Positions 1 to 8,939 of a stretch of 22,659 nt of DNA are shown here, one piece after another. The notes under the pieces are model-generated. The model searched no databases. It was not told the origin of the DNA and saw nothing but the letters and a program-made list of their open reading frames with translations. The DNA lies in the NCBI GenBank assembly GCA_030374735.1, contig JASCIV010000365.1, positions 1 through 22,659 on the forward strand. The letters are read 5' to 3'. Each line of letters starts with the position of its first letter. The stretch's first letter is position 1. The position numbers and the translations under genes are program-made. This DNA is from Gracilaria caudata (Eukaryota > Rhodophyta > Florideophyceae > Gracilariales > Gracilariaceae).

Positions 1-1025
1 ACCACTATGTCTTCAATTGCAATTTCCCGTCAAATTTTTTGGCTTGCCATCTCTCAATAGAAATGCAATAGGTCTTCTTTTTCATTGATCCAAAGCTTTT
101 CTGTGGGATTCCTCTTGGAGTTGGAACGAGTTTCAAATGACAGACGCACTTCCGTTTTTCCGTCTGGGGGACCCGCTCAAGAGAAATCTTTCGTGAGATG
201 AGCGGTCGTCCGGCTCTTTGACATGACGTGCACTTGTCAACGTCTATTTGAAGCTCCTTCGAAAGAGTCGGAGTGAGGATCCCTGCTCTTCGAAGAAGGG
301 TTTCATGTCGAGAAGATAGAGATGGGAGTGAAGGTGGAGCTTTAGTGCGAACCGATTCTCATGGGCCTGCAACATTTTGTTCCCGTCGAGACTCTTCTGG
401 AGAGCGGTGGCAGATGAGGGAGCCAACTATGAGGAGTGTGACGCAAACAAAAATTTAAACGAGTAGAGAACAGAAGAGACGACAGATGAGTGGGTTCGGC
501 GGTTGTTCTCATCGCCACAAACATAAGTCGGAACAACTGCATCTCAATCACCAACTAGATGGATCTAACTCGAAGGAGCTAGAGGCAGAGTAGAAGGGCG
601 AGCGTAGCATCGATCGCTTGATATACGCGGTCAGTTCCCTTACAAGCAGCAGTAGAAATAGTTTCGACCCAACGGACAACGTTCTTCCTTCACTCTTGAA
701 GATCTTTAGTGGGGTCAAACTGTGGTGGATCTGTCGGATTGAAGCTGGTCGAAGGCCTAACTCCTTTGCACATAACTATTGTAGACAGCACGTGACAGAG
801 AGAAGCTAGGCGCAAAGTAGAAGGGCTGATGCAAAGTAGGCAAAGGAGATGTCAGTCTGGAGGAAAAGTCCCGTTTTTCTCGAGTACCTTTGTCAGTAAG
901 GCGAGGGAGAAAGAGTCTCGAGCTGCGAGTGCATATTACTGTAGCGCGTTATGACCACCGGCGTTATACACGGCGCATATCAACGCGGGATAGGATAAGT
1001 TGGAAAGGCTGCTCGCAGGATTCAA
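1..1025. other. No recognisable gene (left edge)
   Basis: I see no recognisable protein family, RNA gene or repeat in this stretch. Reading frames on both strands are short (at most about 90 codons), interrupted, and have no motif I can name. Base composition is mixed. It may be old element debris or intergenic DNA, but nothing in the sequence decides between them. Confidence 0.5.
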
Positions 1026-1388
1026 GTGCGAGTAGTCGTGCGTATATTCTGCGACAAAGAGGGCGGCGGTATGGATACGGTGGGACTCGGCGTGCAGCGG
1101 GCTGCGTCGCGGTCGACAGCGGCCATGTCCGGCACGCTGCAACTTGCCGACAATAGGATATGTAAGCAGAAGGATTTGAGCAGCGTACAAAGGGTCAGTA
1201 AGGGCCCCAGTGTAGCCGACCATTCCGGTCTAGAAGAAGGCCTTGCCAGCGAAGCCTTGCTCACATCCAAGGGAGTAGCCCTGAAAAGTATGGCCTCCAG
1301 CCAGCACCAGAGCGTCAGGCACGTCCCCATCCGCGTCACGTCAACTGTTCCGAAACGGAAGCAAATTCGGCGGAAAAGCGAGCGCTAG
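1026..1388 (+). CDS. Hypothetical reading frame, family unknown
   Basis: An open frame of up to 120 codons ends at a TAG at 1386-1388. A more natural start is the ATG near 1071, giving about 105 residues. The protein is Ser/Ala/Gln-rich and ends in a basic tail (PKRKQIRRKSER) that could be a nuclear localisation or nucleic-acid-binding tail, as seen at the ends of some gag proteins. I recognise no domain. No other gene is nearby and no promoter is evident. It could be a remnant of a retroelement gag or a chance open frame; the opposite strand is also partly open here. That it is a real gene is a weak inference from length and the basic tail only. Confidence 0.2.
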   Translation: MRVVVRIFCDKEGGGMDTVGLGVQRAASRSTAAMSGTLQLADNRICKQKDLSSVQRVSKGPSVADHSGLEEGLASEALLTSKGVALKSMASSQHQSVRHVPIRVTSTVPKRKQIRRKSER

Positions 1389-2039
1389 GCTCGATGGCGA
1401 GTTCGTGTTGGCGTTACTGTGCGTTTGGGTCGCCAGCGCCTCTGAGATGCTCTTTTCTCTGCCGCTGTATTAGCGACGTGTTTGTCGTATGAACTAGTGG
1501 TGATCATTACGAAGTCATTATCTCATACGCTTCTACACCTAACTGAGCTGTGCGTACTCCCCACGAAGACCTAGAAACCTAAAGCGCAGGGGAGACTAGA
1601 AAAGCTTCTCATGGAGGGATGTAGGTTGGACCTTGTACTCTGGGATGCTGATAGCCGTGTCGGAAGGGGACTGGAACAGTTGAGGAGCGTGTTACAATAG
1701 CGGATCGAAGAGCAAGTACAGCACGGGCAAGAAAGGGACAAATGGAGTGCCCAAGGTGGAGAAGTTATTTCAGACCGGGATTCGAACACATGCGACATTC
1801 TACACGTGGGTGCAGACTGAGAGCATAATGAAAGCAATGGCGTCCTCAACTTTGGAGGAACAGCGCGGATGCCGACTGGATGCCACAGCCTCTTAGTCAG
1901 CTGAAACTCCGCGCACTCCAAATCAGTACAGTATACACAGCAATTGCGCTTCTCCACGAAACCCGTGTGGATGACATCTCTTATGTTGTATTCCAATTAC
2001 CCTCCTCTTGATCAAATGTATTCAATCGCACTCCAAGTA
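1389..2039. other. Unassigned stretch with a tRNA/SINE-like B box
   Basis: No gene is recognised. On the minus strand at 1780-1788 the sequence reads GTTCGAATC, a perfect match to the pol III B-box consensus GTTCRANNC, followed by CCGG. A poor A-box-like stretch lies about 25 bases upstream on that strand (near 1810-1826). The rest of a tRNA (paired T-stem, anticodon arm, acceptor) cannot be folded, so this is at most a decayed tRNA pseudogene or SINE. A 141-codon minus-strand open frame covers 1571-1996 but shows no domain and is not called. Confidence 0.25.
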
Positions 2040-2047
2040 CCCTCCGA

Positions 2048-3470
2048 ATGTTGAAAACCTTTCTTGTAGGTTCGTCGCTACTACACCCTAACACGGGAAT
2101 TTCAGATCTTTTGTCTGAAATGGAACCTACGTGCACAGGGTTGACTGAAACCCACTCCCTTTCCACCATGAACGGGGATACTCTTTCCCACATTGCCGAC
2201 ACTCCCCGCATTGCGAAAACCTTCTCGTCTCCCGCCGCTCTATCTATTGAGGAGGAGGAAGCCTAATTTCCTTCCTCTGTCGAGGTTCGTTCGCCGTCGA
2301 AAAGCGGGATACCGACCGTGAGACACGTGAGCCAACGGCTACACAGTTGCGGGCGGAAAGACCCGCGCCAGCGTTGTCCAGCCTTGTTCTTGGGAGTCTG
2401 GAACCGTCGCCCGACGTGTGCAGTCACGCCGACGCGGTCATACGTCTCGTAAAAGCGGAGTTTGGTCCGTTTCTATCGCGGGCGTCCAAGCTCAGCAGTG
2501 ACGCAACACCAGCGCTGCTGGGAACGTCGCGCACCCTACTGGGGAAGTCGTAGACTCAAATTACAGTGTCCGCGTCGCAAAGACCCGTTCATGGGAATCG
2601 CCAGTCGTCAGCGGAGGGGGATGCTCACGCAAAAGCGGAAAATGTTCCCGTCGAAGCGGAGTCTAGCTCGTATTCATCGCAGGAGGATGATCTGAATCGT
2701 GAAGGAACGCCAGCACAGCTGGGAACGCCCCATCTGGGGATACTCGGCTGCAACCGTCGCACTCCGCTACGGAGGATGTCGTCTGAGACGCCCGCCTCTA
2801 TATGCGGGAAAAGCAGCCCAGTCGCAGCGAAATCAGTCGCGGAGGGCTCGAATTACCCGAGTGTCTCAGTTGACCCAAAGCCCGTTGCGCAGGAGAAGCA
2901 GGTCACCCGGGATGGCTGCCATTCCGCTGACGACGAATTCGACACCCCAGCACTGGGTGACACTCACGTACAAGAAGCGGTACTGCCCAAGCCAGGGAAG
3001 CTCGCCAGATCACTGTAGGCGCCAGCTCCTACCACTGGCCACTTGGACAGTCGGCGGCTCCCGGGACGCCGGGGGAACACTTTGTATGGAAGGCACATCC
3101 CGGGAGCGGAGAGTACAGCCAAACAGCCTCGAATTCACGTACAGGCTAGGCAATTCCGCCTTTGCGGCCGCAATCGCTACTCACCGCGAAAGCGTATGCG
3201 CCATGACCTCGACTTCGTCGAGACGAGACGACCCCCACCAGATCGCGGCTCGAGATAAATACCTCGTGTACGAGAGCAAACATCCTAGTCAGAGGATTCA
3301 AACCGCTCCAGCGGAGAAGGAGACGCATCGCGCACCTCTGTGGGGAAACGTCCCCAATAATGGGACTGCAGGACGTAACGCACCATTTTCCAGTTCGAAC
3401 GCCCCTCTCACCTTGATATCGTCACCGTGTATCGTGCGCCGCGTCCCCCAAAAATGGAGTAATTGACCCC
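2048..3470 (+). pseudogene. Polyprotein linker between integrase and chromodomain, decayed
   Basis: Three plus-strand frames share this stretch because of repeated frameshifts. The first part (2048-2266, from LLHPNTGISDLLSEMEPT) resembles the right copy's HPTSGLSDLSMLSDTP near 17620. The middle (2566-3018) carries PSVSVDP followed by EK, VT, D, H and DD in the same order as the right copy near 16850. The composition is Ser/Pro/Glu-rich with scattered basic clusters, typical of an unstructured tether rather than an enzyme. A motif of the form TPAxLGT recurs near 2505, 2710 and 2945, hinting at old internal duplication. No catalytic residues are expected here. The assignment rests on shared motifs with the better preserved right copy. 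Confidence 0.6.
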
Positions 3471-3499
3471 TCGTGGGAAAGCTCTTGCCACGACGGTAC

Positions 3500-3739
3500 A
3501 GTATCAACCAGATGGCGAGGCCGGCAAGTGTACGCACAGGAGTTCTTCATCGACCGAATTCTGGGGCATACCAGGATCAGGACGCTATCCCCGTTTACCG
3601 AGTCCGTTGGCACGGGTACGGCCCCGAAGGAGATAAAATTGAACCAATCGAGACCCTTCCTAGGTCGAAATTGGTTCAGTACCACCGCCATGCCGGAACT
3701 GCCATTCCAGCTACGCTTTGGAAAGCGCCAGTCGGGTAG
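3500..3739 (+). pseudogene. Chromodomain of left chromovirus copy, frameshifted
   Basis: Chromodomains at the end of chromovirus polyproteins bind methylated histone tails and steer integration toward particular chromatin. The N-terminal strand (VYAQEFFIDRILGH) is in one frame. After a shift near 3570-3585 the rest follows in another: YRVRWHGYGPEGDKIEP, then LPRSKLVQYHRH and a C-terminus ending KAPVG with TAG at 3737-3739. The order and the ending match the right copy (YRVRWYGFGPEADSDEP; LPRSKVVQYHRR; AQVG). The VRW tryptophan is kept. The usual Trp of the WEP motif is Ile, so the aromatic cage is incomplete even apart from the frameshift. The fold is a confident call; function is certainly lost in this copy. 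Confidence 0.85.
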
Positions 3740-3840
3740 TTGCTCCACTCGCATGGTATTTTTCCCGCCAAGCGCGGAATCAGGAAAGAAGTGGATGGAC
3801 GTGGCCTTCCCTACGCCGTTTTAAACGAGATCGACTCACA

Positions 3841-4720
3841 CGAACTCTGAGTTTACATTGTCACTCGCTTTCAGCGGAGGGAGTGAGGCTCAGGTCGTCT
3901 CTAGCCGCACCACTCGTTTTCGAGGATTTTTCCCTGATGGGTTTTTCATCCAGGTTACTGGGTTATTATCAAAAGCGTGACCCCGTAAACACGGTTTTTC
4001 CACATCATATGGGTGTACGATTTTCGTGTGCACCACGTTTCTTGGTTATTGTGAACACCGTTTTTCAGTCTATCCCCATGACGGGACGTTTCAGTGATGG
4101 TGTTCAACTCGGTACACTACCACTCGCTCCGACGTTTCGGGTCTCTTCCCCGCTCCGCATTGTCTACTCTATACGTGCAGAGCGCTGGAGTTGATTCCTA
4201 GCTTATTCTGGTTCTGTCTCGCAGTTCCGCAATGTCGGGTGTCTCGGCTCTACAGTACCTCCTGGAGGCGTTCTCGGAAAACCAGTAACTCGCCCAATAC
4301 TGCCCCATTTCGAAAAAAATTAGGCCTAAGGTCCTTCTAGATCTACTTGAGTCCTTCTGCGAAAAGAGCTCCCACTTATATTGTTTAGTTTCCAAGTTAT
4401 GCCATCATTTCAGCTCGCCAGTTTCTATTTTTCACCGAACTGAAACGGGTCTGGCTTTCGCACGTAGTGGCGTTCAATCCCAACGATCTTGGCGTCTATC
4501 CAAAGCGCGTTATCACAGAATTACTCCAGATTCCCGTGCTTGTCTCCATCTTGGCTGGTTCTGAAGATATCACGTCGGAGATTTTTCGGGAACCCCCGAT
4601 TTGGGAAGTGCGAAGTCTTCGAAACCGGTTCATTCGTGGAAACCCATATTGGACAGAGACCGACGCTCCTTTGGAGACTACCAGCCGCGAATGAGCGTGT
4701 CTCTATGGCTGGTAAGATGG
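3841..4720 (-). other. Junction zone; possible antisense remnant and/or LTR
   Basis: This lies between the left chromodomain and the left gag fragment, where a 3' LTR would be expected. I find no clear TG...CA ends, polypurine tract or primer-binding site. The minus strand has short open pieces (4198-4395, 4521-4871). Read 4680 to 4500 on the minus strand, a 58-residue stretch ending VITRFG aligns gap-balanced with the plus-strand unknown frame ending VITYYG near 14840. It shares Y, P, N, RR, R, G, R, I and VIT-G, and a WExFxQ motif follows in both. Identity is only about 20%, so homology is a possibility, not a result. Confidence 0.3.
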
Positions 4721-5581
4721 ACTGGTGAGGTTCTACACCTTGCGTGGGGGATAATTGTGAGAAACATGTCAATCTCCACCGCGGAGGATCTTGGACTTGT
4801 TTGTAGTCCCACATAGTGGTGGTTGGGCCTTCAATACAGGGAAGACATCTCACCAAGGGAATTGCATGCATGCGTGGGATAGAGGGAAGGCGTCGTGTTG
4901 GGACTGGCCAGCTCGCATCGCGTCACATCCCTGCCGTGCAGGACTCGGCCGCTTCGTGGAGAAGGAACAAACCGCTTACCGGGAGGAGTCCCCGAAGTTT
5001 CGGGCTCTGCTACTCCAGCAGAGGTGAGCACCACCTCATGCGGGTATCAGGCCCTCGTCGAGCAGAGTTACTGGCACATGCTAGGGTACACGCCGATGGC
5101 GGAAATCATCCCCTTAGGTATTCGGATCGTGCCCTACAAGGGGGAGAGCAGCGGCAGCGCCTAGCAGACACCGGCAATCCCCACATTCGGGCGGGGCACT
5201 TTGGCACGCATCTGCGTGACGAACTGTCGCGAAATGAAATCGCGTGCAGAGTGATGCCCCGGAGGGCGGTGAGGCGCCCTTTCGAGAGGTTGGAAGGTGG
5301 CTTCGATGGAGGAATATTGCTCCTATCGAGGGTGACAACCACCGGAGCGGTGAGCTGACGCTGCAGTGGTGCGTTCGGTTGGAGTGTGACGGTTGTCGGA
5401 GGTTTGCCTACTGCAGGCGCAGGGTTGGTTCGTGGTTGGCAGTCGTCTCCAAAAGGGGCAATCTTCTCGGCGAGCTGGCTATGGGCGAGCACTCGTCCTT
5501 ATTTCTCGGCGTTTTTTCTCGAGAGAGGTCGCACTTCCACCTATGGGCCAATGAGGGGGGGAATACGAAGCCCTACGCCCT

Positions 5582-5614
5582 AAAGACGGGGATTCCTACG
5601 ACTTAGTCGTCTTT
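5582..5614 (+). repeat. Inverted repeat inside gag
   Basis: Arms AAAGACG (5582-5588) and CGTCTTT (5608-5614) can form a 7-bp stem with a 19-base loop. The loop itself contains the near-palindrome ACGACTTAGTCGT. The homologous place in the right copy has AAAAACG/CGTTTTT within a longer 14-bp inverted repeat, so one base pair differs by a paired change. Confidence 0.4.
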
Positions 5615-5761
5615 CCAGGCTTGCAGGCTTTGCGAGAGTACTAGTAATGGTATGCCGCGTGAGGCGAGATGCACATGTTGAACACGCCGGTGCCGGAGGT
5701 TGGCCACCACACATGAAGGTTTTGGGCGTTGGTCACACCCAATTTGGAGAGCCGTACTGTG

Positions 5762-5825
5762 CACATGCACAATACGCATGTGGAACGTAGTAGCATTTAG
5801 CGCACCGGCCTCGCGGCCGGCGCGC
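5762..5825 (+). other. Two adjacent stem-loops in gag, left copy
   Basis: Stem 1 is CACATGC (5762-5768), a 7-base loop, then GCATGTG (5776-5782). Stem 2 is GCGC, an A-C mismatch, CCGGCC, loop TCGC, GGCCGG and GCGC (5800-5825). The right copy has the same two stems in the same order and sense, with paired substitutions in each. They sit in the nucleocapsid-like part of gag, upstream of the protease. A packaging or translational signal is possible but not shown. Confidence 0.5.
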
Positions 5826-6384
5826 TCAGTAAACTTCCCCCAACCAAGGTTTCGGCTGTAGACTTTACACTTGCGAGCATCTCGAACTCCGTTAGGAGGA
5901 AGATCCCGAAGCATACTGTAGTCTAACCGCCCTGCGTGCCTAAAGGACCCATCGATGGTAGTGTTTTCCTCATTGCTAAGTCTGCCCTTGCACAAGGTAT
6001 ATCACCGGCTTTGCCGTAGTTCTTCTCTCTGTCCTTTTCCTTCTTTCTCCCCAGCGTGGCGCAGCCACACGCGTGCGATCCATCGCACTGGTAGGCCTCC
6101 CTCCCACTCTCGTGGACTGTGCACCTCCTCGGAAAGTATTCCCGGATCTTCGGTTGCCACACCGACCTCTCCATGCTGCCTCGTGACGAGTGGTCCCGGC
6201 GTTACAAGCCGGCTCGTCGCACCACCTCTGAGAGCGCTCTGTTAGCTATGCTACATTCAAAAGAGGAGGATCCGAACGTCTTCGTCGTTCTTTCCCCCTT
6301 TCGGGGCCTACACCACAGCACCCATATGGTGTTCAGCCCTGCTCCCTTACGGGGTAGGTCAGTGGCAAGAACCTGATGATTAGG

Positions 6385-7010
6385 CTTGTTCTAGCCGGGT
6401 GTGAATCCGGAAAGCCCCTTTCCGGGCTAGCGGTCGGAGGGGAAACGGGGTAGAATCGGGCCAAGAGCCGACGATGTCGGGAGCACCACGGTGGGTGGAA
6501 CTGTTGTAACTACGGTGTGGGGAACCGATAAATCCGGCAAATGAGTCGCGCAGTGCTGCACTGACTTAGGAATGGGTGAGAAATATTCCCGGAACGGTGT
6601 GCCAACGGGAAGGATCAGGGTGAAGCAGCTTGTGCCGTACGACGAAAACAATAATAGTAAAAGTAGATAGAAAGGACCATAACGACGGTAAAGCACTTTT
6701 CACTGATAGAGGTGGTTGAAAAGCCCGCAGTGTCGACTGGATTCCCTGCGAAGGTCTGTTCCGTGCGAACGCGGCAGAATTTCAGAGCGAAGTCCTCCTA
6801 GACTGAGGTTTACTTCCCGTACAGTGGCAGGGTACTGCCACTATATATACGGTCAACATAAATATCACTAAAATATCTAAGTGCTCCAGCATTGCTGTCC
6901 ACCATGCCATACGTGTCCAATCCGCTACGCCTTGCCACGTAGCATTTGCCAACTGCGGCCTTGCTTGCACACGTGTGCCACTCGTCACATCCTACCATTG
7001 GGCATCCCGC
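6385..7010 (+). pseudogene. Second gag fragment of the same family, decayed
   Basis: No frame stays open for long. The DNA is collinear with 12385-13060: GCCGGG-TGTGAATCC near 6393 against GCCGGGGTGTAAGTCCC near 12394; CTTCC then TACAGTG near 6814 against 12951; CAGCATTGCTGT near 6888 against CAGCAATGCTGT near 12989; and ACACGTGT with a shared tail further on. The last block also matches the end of the right element at the window edge (minus strand, CAGCAATGCTGTGCCA), which lies upstream of its nucleocapsid region. I therefore read this as the N-terminal part of a gag. It starts right where the previous gag fragment stops, so the junction near 6376-6385 is a rearrangement point. Confidence 0.45.
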
Positions 7011-7393
7011 AATAGGGCCTAAATAGAAATAACCATTTAGCTAATCATAACAGAGGGTGTTAGGGCTGGGACCCCGGGATCATCTCTTATGAAGAGCATC
7101 GTGTCATATCCCTCCTTCAGGGCATTTTGCTCCACAACTGCCCCCGTATAGGGTTCTTTTCTTCTGATCTTTCTACGGTTTGGTACTGACCCGTGTGGGT
7201 TTTCTCTTTTTTTATTCCCCCTTTTCCTCCGTGGAACTTCTGTGGACACGGCTTCACCGGTAACCGGCTCAGGTACTCATCAACCTTTTAGGTATAGCGA
7301 GACGCAATACCCGGTCTTACACCCGTCTTACATATACTACAGGAGGGCTTTGTTCAGAGTAGCTATCGCTCGTGAGAGCAAGGCTCAAACACT
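7011..7393. other. No recognisable gene
   Basis: Nothing recognisable on either strand. Frames are under 75 codons and have no motif. A TGGGACCCCGGGATC string near 7059 superficially resembles a primer-binding site, but it does not fit a tRNA 3' end. Confidence 0.5.
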
Positions 7394-7816
7394 TTGAAAT
7401 GTCTCACCCGTTTCTTGGGTTTGCAACACAAAAATAGATTTCGTGACGACGATTCCAGCCAAGTTCTTTCGATCTCGAAACTTCACCCAATGGTCGCAAA
7501 CAGAGTGATCAACGTTCTCGACAGGAAAAACAATGTCCCAGGAGAAAACAGGATACACAACGGTGCAACGGTTCTAAGTCGGAAGACCACTTTATGTGAT
7601 ACTTTGTAGAGCTTGGCAGCGCATGAAAAATCCATCAAAAGGCAGCAAGAAGCGGGTGCCGTCTTGCAAGCGACGTTTGCTAAAATCTCACAAAGTGTAG
7701 GTCGGGAGTGCCTAAGTGTGTCGTGCGTGTACGATTGTGACTTGCGAACACGTAGGAGTGTCCAGGTGGACGGTACGAAGGTACCTGAAAGAACGAAATA
7801 CCCTGTGGAAAACTAG
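7394..7816 (+). pseudogene. Unrecognised frame of about 140 codons with one internal stop
   Basis: One plus-strand frame runs from 7394 to the TAG at 7814-7816, broken only by a TAG at 7607-7609. The two halves are in the same phase, so a single substitution could account for the break. The product would be hydrophilic and basic, with no membrane segment, repeat or catalytic motif I can name. The second half begins helical and charged (AHEKSIKRQQEAGAVLQ). It is followed by an A/C-rich stretch of ACAA repeats (about 7813-7850) and AT-rich spacer. It may be a fragment of a mobile-element protein or a chance frame; I do not assign a function. Confidence 0.3.
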
Positions 7817-8500
7817 ACAAACAACACAAACAAACAAAAGAAAACAATACAAATGAAGGAAGTATATCGACACAACGATAAGGAGAGCGTCAAAACAAGA
7901 GCTAAAGCTCAATCGTTTAAGGCACCGCAGTGTAGGTGCTGCTATTGTCGAAGTCGAGTTTGGCTCGACTCGAGTTTTGAAGGTTGATTGTTGGTTTACA
8001 AAGCCTCCTCCTTCACCTTGCCAAAGTTTTCTTTATTGTGTTTCACTTCAGTCTACTGTGCTGTAGAACAGTTCGTGTTGCACAAAAACTAAGAAAAATA
8101 TAAATTAAATATCTGAATTTGCGGATGGCCGCGCAACGCAGATGTACAATATGTACAGCACTCCTAGCATTCTAGTATTCAATCCAGCCATTAATTGCGT
8201 CTCCTAATTTTCGATTTCAGGTGGATACCTCGTTCATAATGTATGAATAATTTCTTTGCCTTCGATATTTTTGGGGCATCCGAAATATGCCATGGACAAA
8301 GTAATGCAGAAAGGCAGGCGCCCTGAATCTTGGATGTTGACCAAAAAAGATGGCTCTGTTTAGGTTTTTTTAATTTAAAAAGACAACACAAATCAAGTCA
8401 AAAGGTTGATTGTTTGGCAGTCAAAATTTGACTCTTTTTGATTACTACTTCTGCATTTGGAGTCAAACGGTGGTGGTTAGATTCTACTTTAATAGATGAA
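7817..8500. other. AT-rich spacer with short repeats
   Basis: This stretch is clearly more AT-rich than its neighbours and contains no recognised gene. It holds an ACAA-rich simple stretch at its start and a short hairpin GTCGAG-TTTGG-CTCGAC near 7953-7969. A 13-bp direct repeat AAGGTTGATTGTT occurs at 7980-7992 and 8402-8414. Minus-strand frames here (for example 8191-8391) have no family resemblance. It probably represents host intergenic sequence upstream of the SANT/Myb-like pseudogene. Confidence 0.45.
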
Positions 8501-8514
8501 TTACGGACAACGAA

Positions 8515-8630
8515 TTTCGTAGCATTTTTCGTAGCCAAGTTGAAGATAAGAGACACGATACGAAATTGCAATCTAGGGACGAAAAACGTCGTCTTGAAAA
8601 TCGTAAAGATACGAAACCGGTTTTCGTATC
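8515..8630. promoter_or_regulatory. Cluster of five TTTCGTA/TACGAAA motifs
   Basis: The 7-mer TTTCGTA or its complement occurs at 8515-8521, 8527-8533, 8559-8565, 8610-8616 and 8622-8628. The last two form an inverted repeat: GATACGAAA, five bases, TTTCGTATC (8608-8630). The cluster lies a few hundred bases upstream of the SANT/Myb-like coding remnant. It could be a transcription-factor-binding cluster or part of a transposon end. Only the repetition is observed; function is inference. Confidence 0.35.
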
Positions 8631-8939
8631 CAGCGTACTGTACACGTCATTACGAGGATGAGCTGTCCTCGTTGGTCTCCGAGCTTTACCAAGAGACGTG
8701 TAGACTTTGCTGGAGTAATAGAATCTTTCTTTTGGCATGCTATTCTCAACGACGTCCAATTTTATCTCATATCATAATGAATGTTTCAGCCACGCAATTA
8801 AGTTCAACGCCACAGGCAAAGCCTCTAGAGCAAGCTTCACAAGCGCAACTCTCATCGCAGAAAAAGGTTTTTACATCTTCTTCAGATGTAGGCACCGAAT
8901 GCCATGACACCATTGAGAAGCCAAAAACGGCAACCCCTC

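Larger units (their letters stand above)
2040..3840 (+). mobile_element. 3' end of a Ty3/gypsy chromovirus (left copy)
   Basis: This is the C-terminal part of a chromovirus polyprotein: a Ser/Thr/Pro-rich linker, then a chromodomain. The same order and motifs occur on the minus strand at 15861-17640, so both copies belong to one family. Integrase, RNase H and RT, which should lie upstream, are absent, so the copy is truncated at about 2040. Homology with the right copy continues about 100 bp past the chromodomain stop: the string ACTCACACGAA occurs at the same place after both stops (near 3834-3844 here). Everything is broken by frameshifts and stops. Confidence 0.75.
4730..6376 (+). pseudogene. 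gag to protease-junction fragment, left copy
   Basis: This is the structural gag region of a Ty3/gypsy element. Three parts support it. Near 5590-5640 it reads SYDLVVFPGLQALREY, matched by HLVVFP on the minus strand near 22480. Near 5757-5800 there is a Cys/His cluster (YCAHxQY, then HLAHR) that looks like a ruined CCHC knuckle and is shared with the right copy. From 6190 to 6330 it reads ALLAMLHSKEE then VFVVLSPF, matching the right copy's frame into protease. DNA similarity with the right copy is continuous over about 5590-6330 versus 22490-21720. Similarity stops at about 6340-6376, before the protease active site, so the copy ends abruptly there. The part before 5240 is assigned only by position. 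Confidence 0.6.

Noticed and set aside
1571..1996. 141-codon minus-strand frame
   Set aside because: No domain, low-complexity Ser/Cys content, and it overlaps a tRNA-like motif; not enough to call a gene.
5800..5825. GC-rich hairpin as a transcription terminator
   Set aside because: No T-tract follows and the context is eukaryotic gag coding sequence; a conserved internal RNA structure fits better.
6385..6425. CCGGGTGTGAATCCGG-type stem resembling parts of tRNA T-arms or group II introns (also at 12394)
   Set aside because: Only one arm is present, with no domain V or tRNA fold; the two sites are explained as homologous gag fragments.
7055..7080. TGGGACCCCGGGATC as a primer-binding site
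   Set aside because: Its complement does not fit the spacing of a tRNA acceptor and T-arm, and no LTR end precedes it.
7980..8414. 13-bp direct repeat AAGGTTGATTGTT as target-site duplication of an inserted element
   Set aside because: No terminal inverted repeats or element genes lie between the copies, and flanking sequences do not support an insertion.
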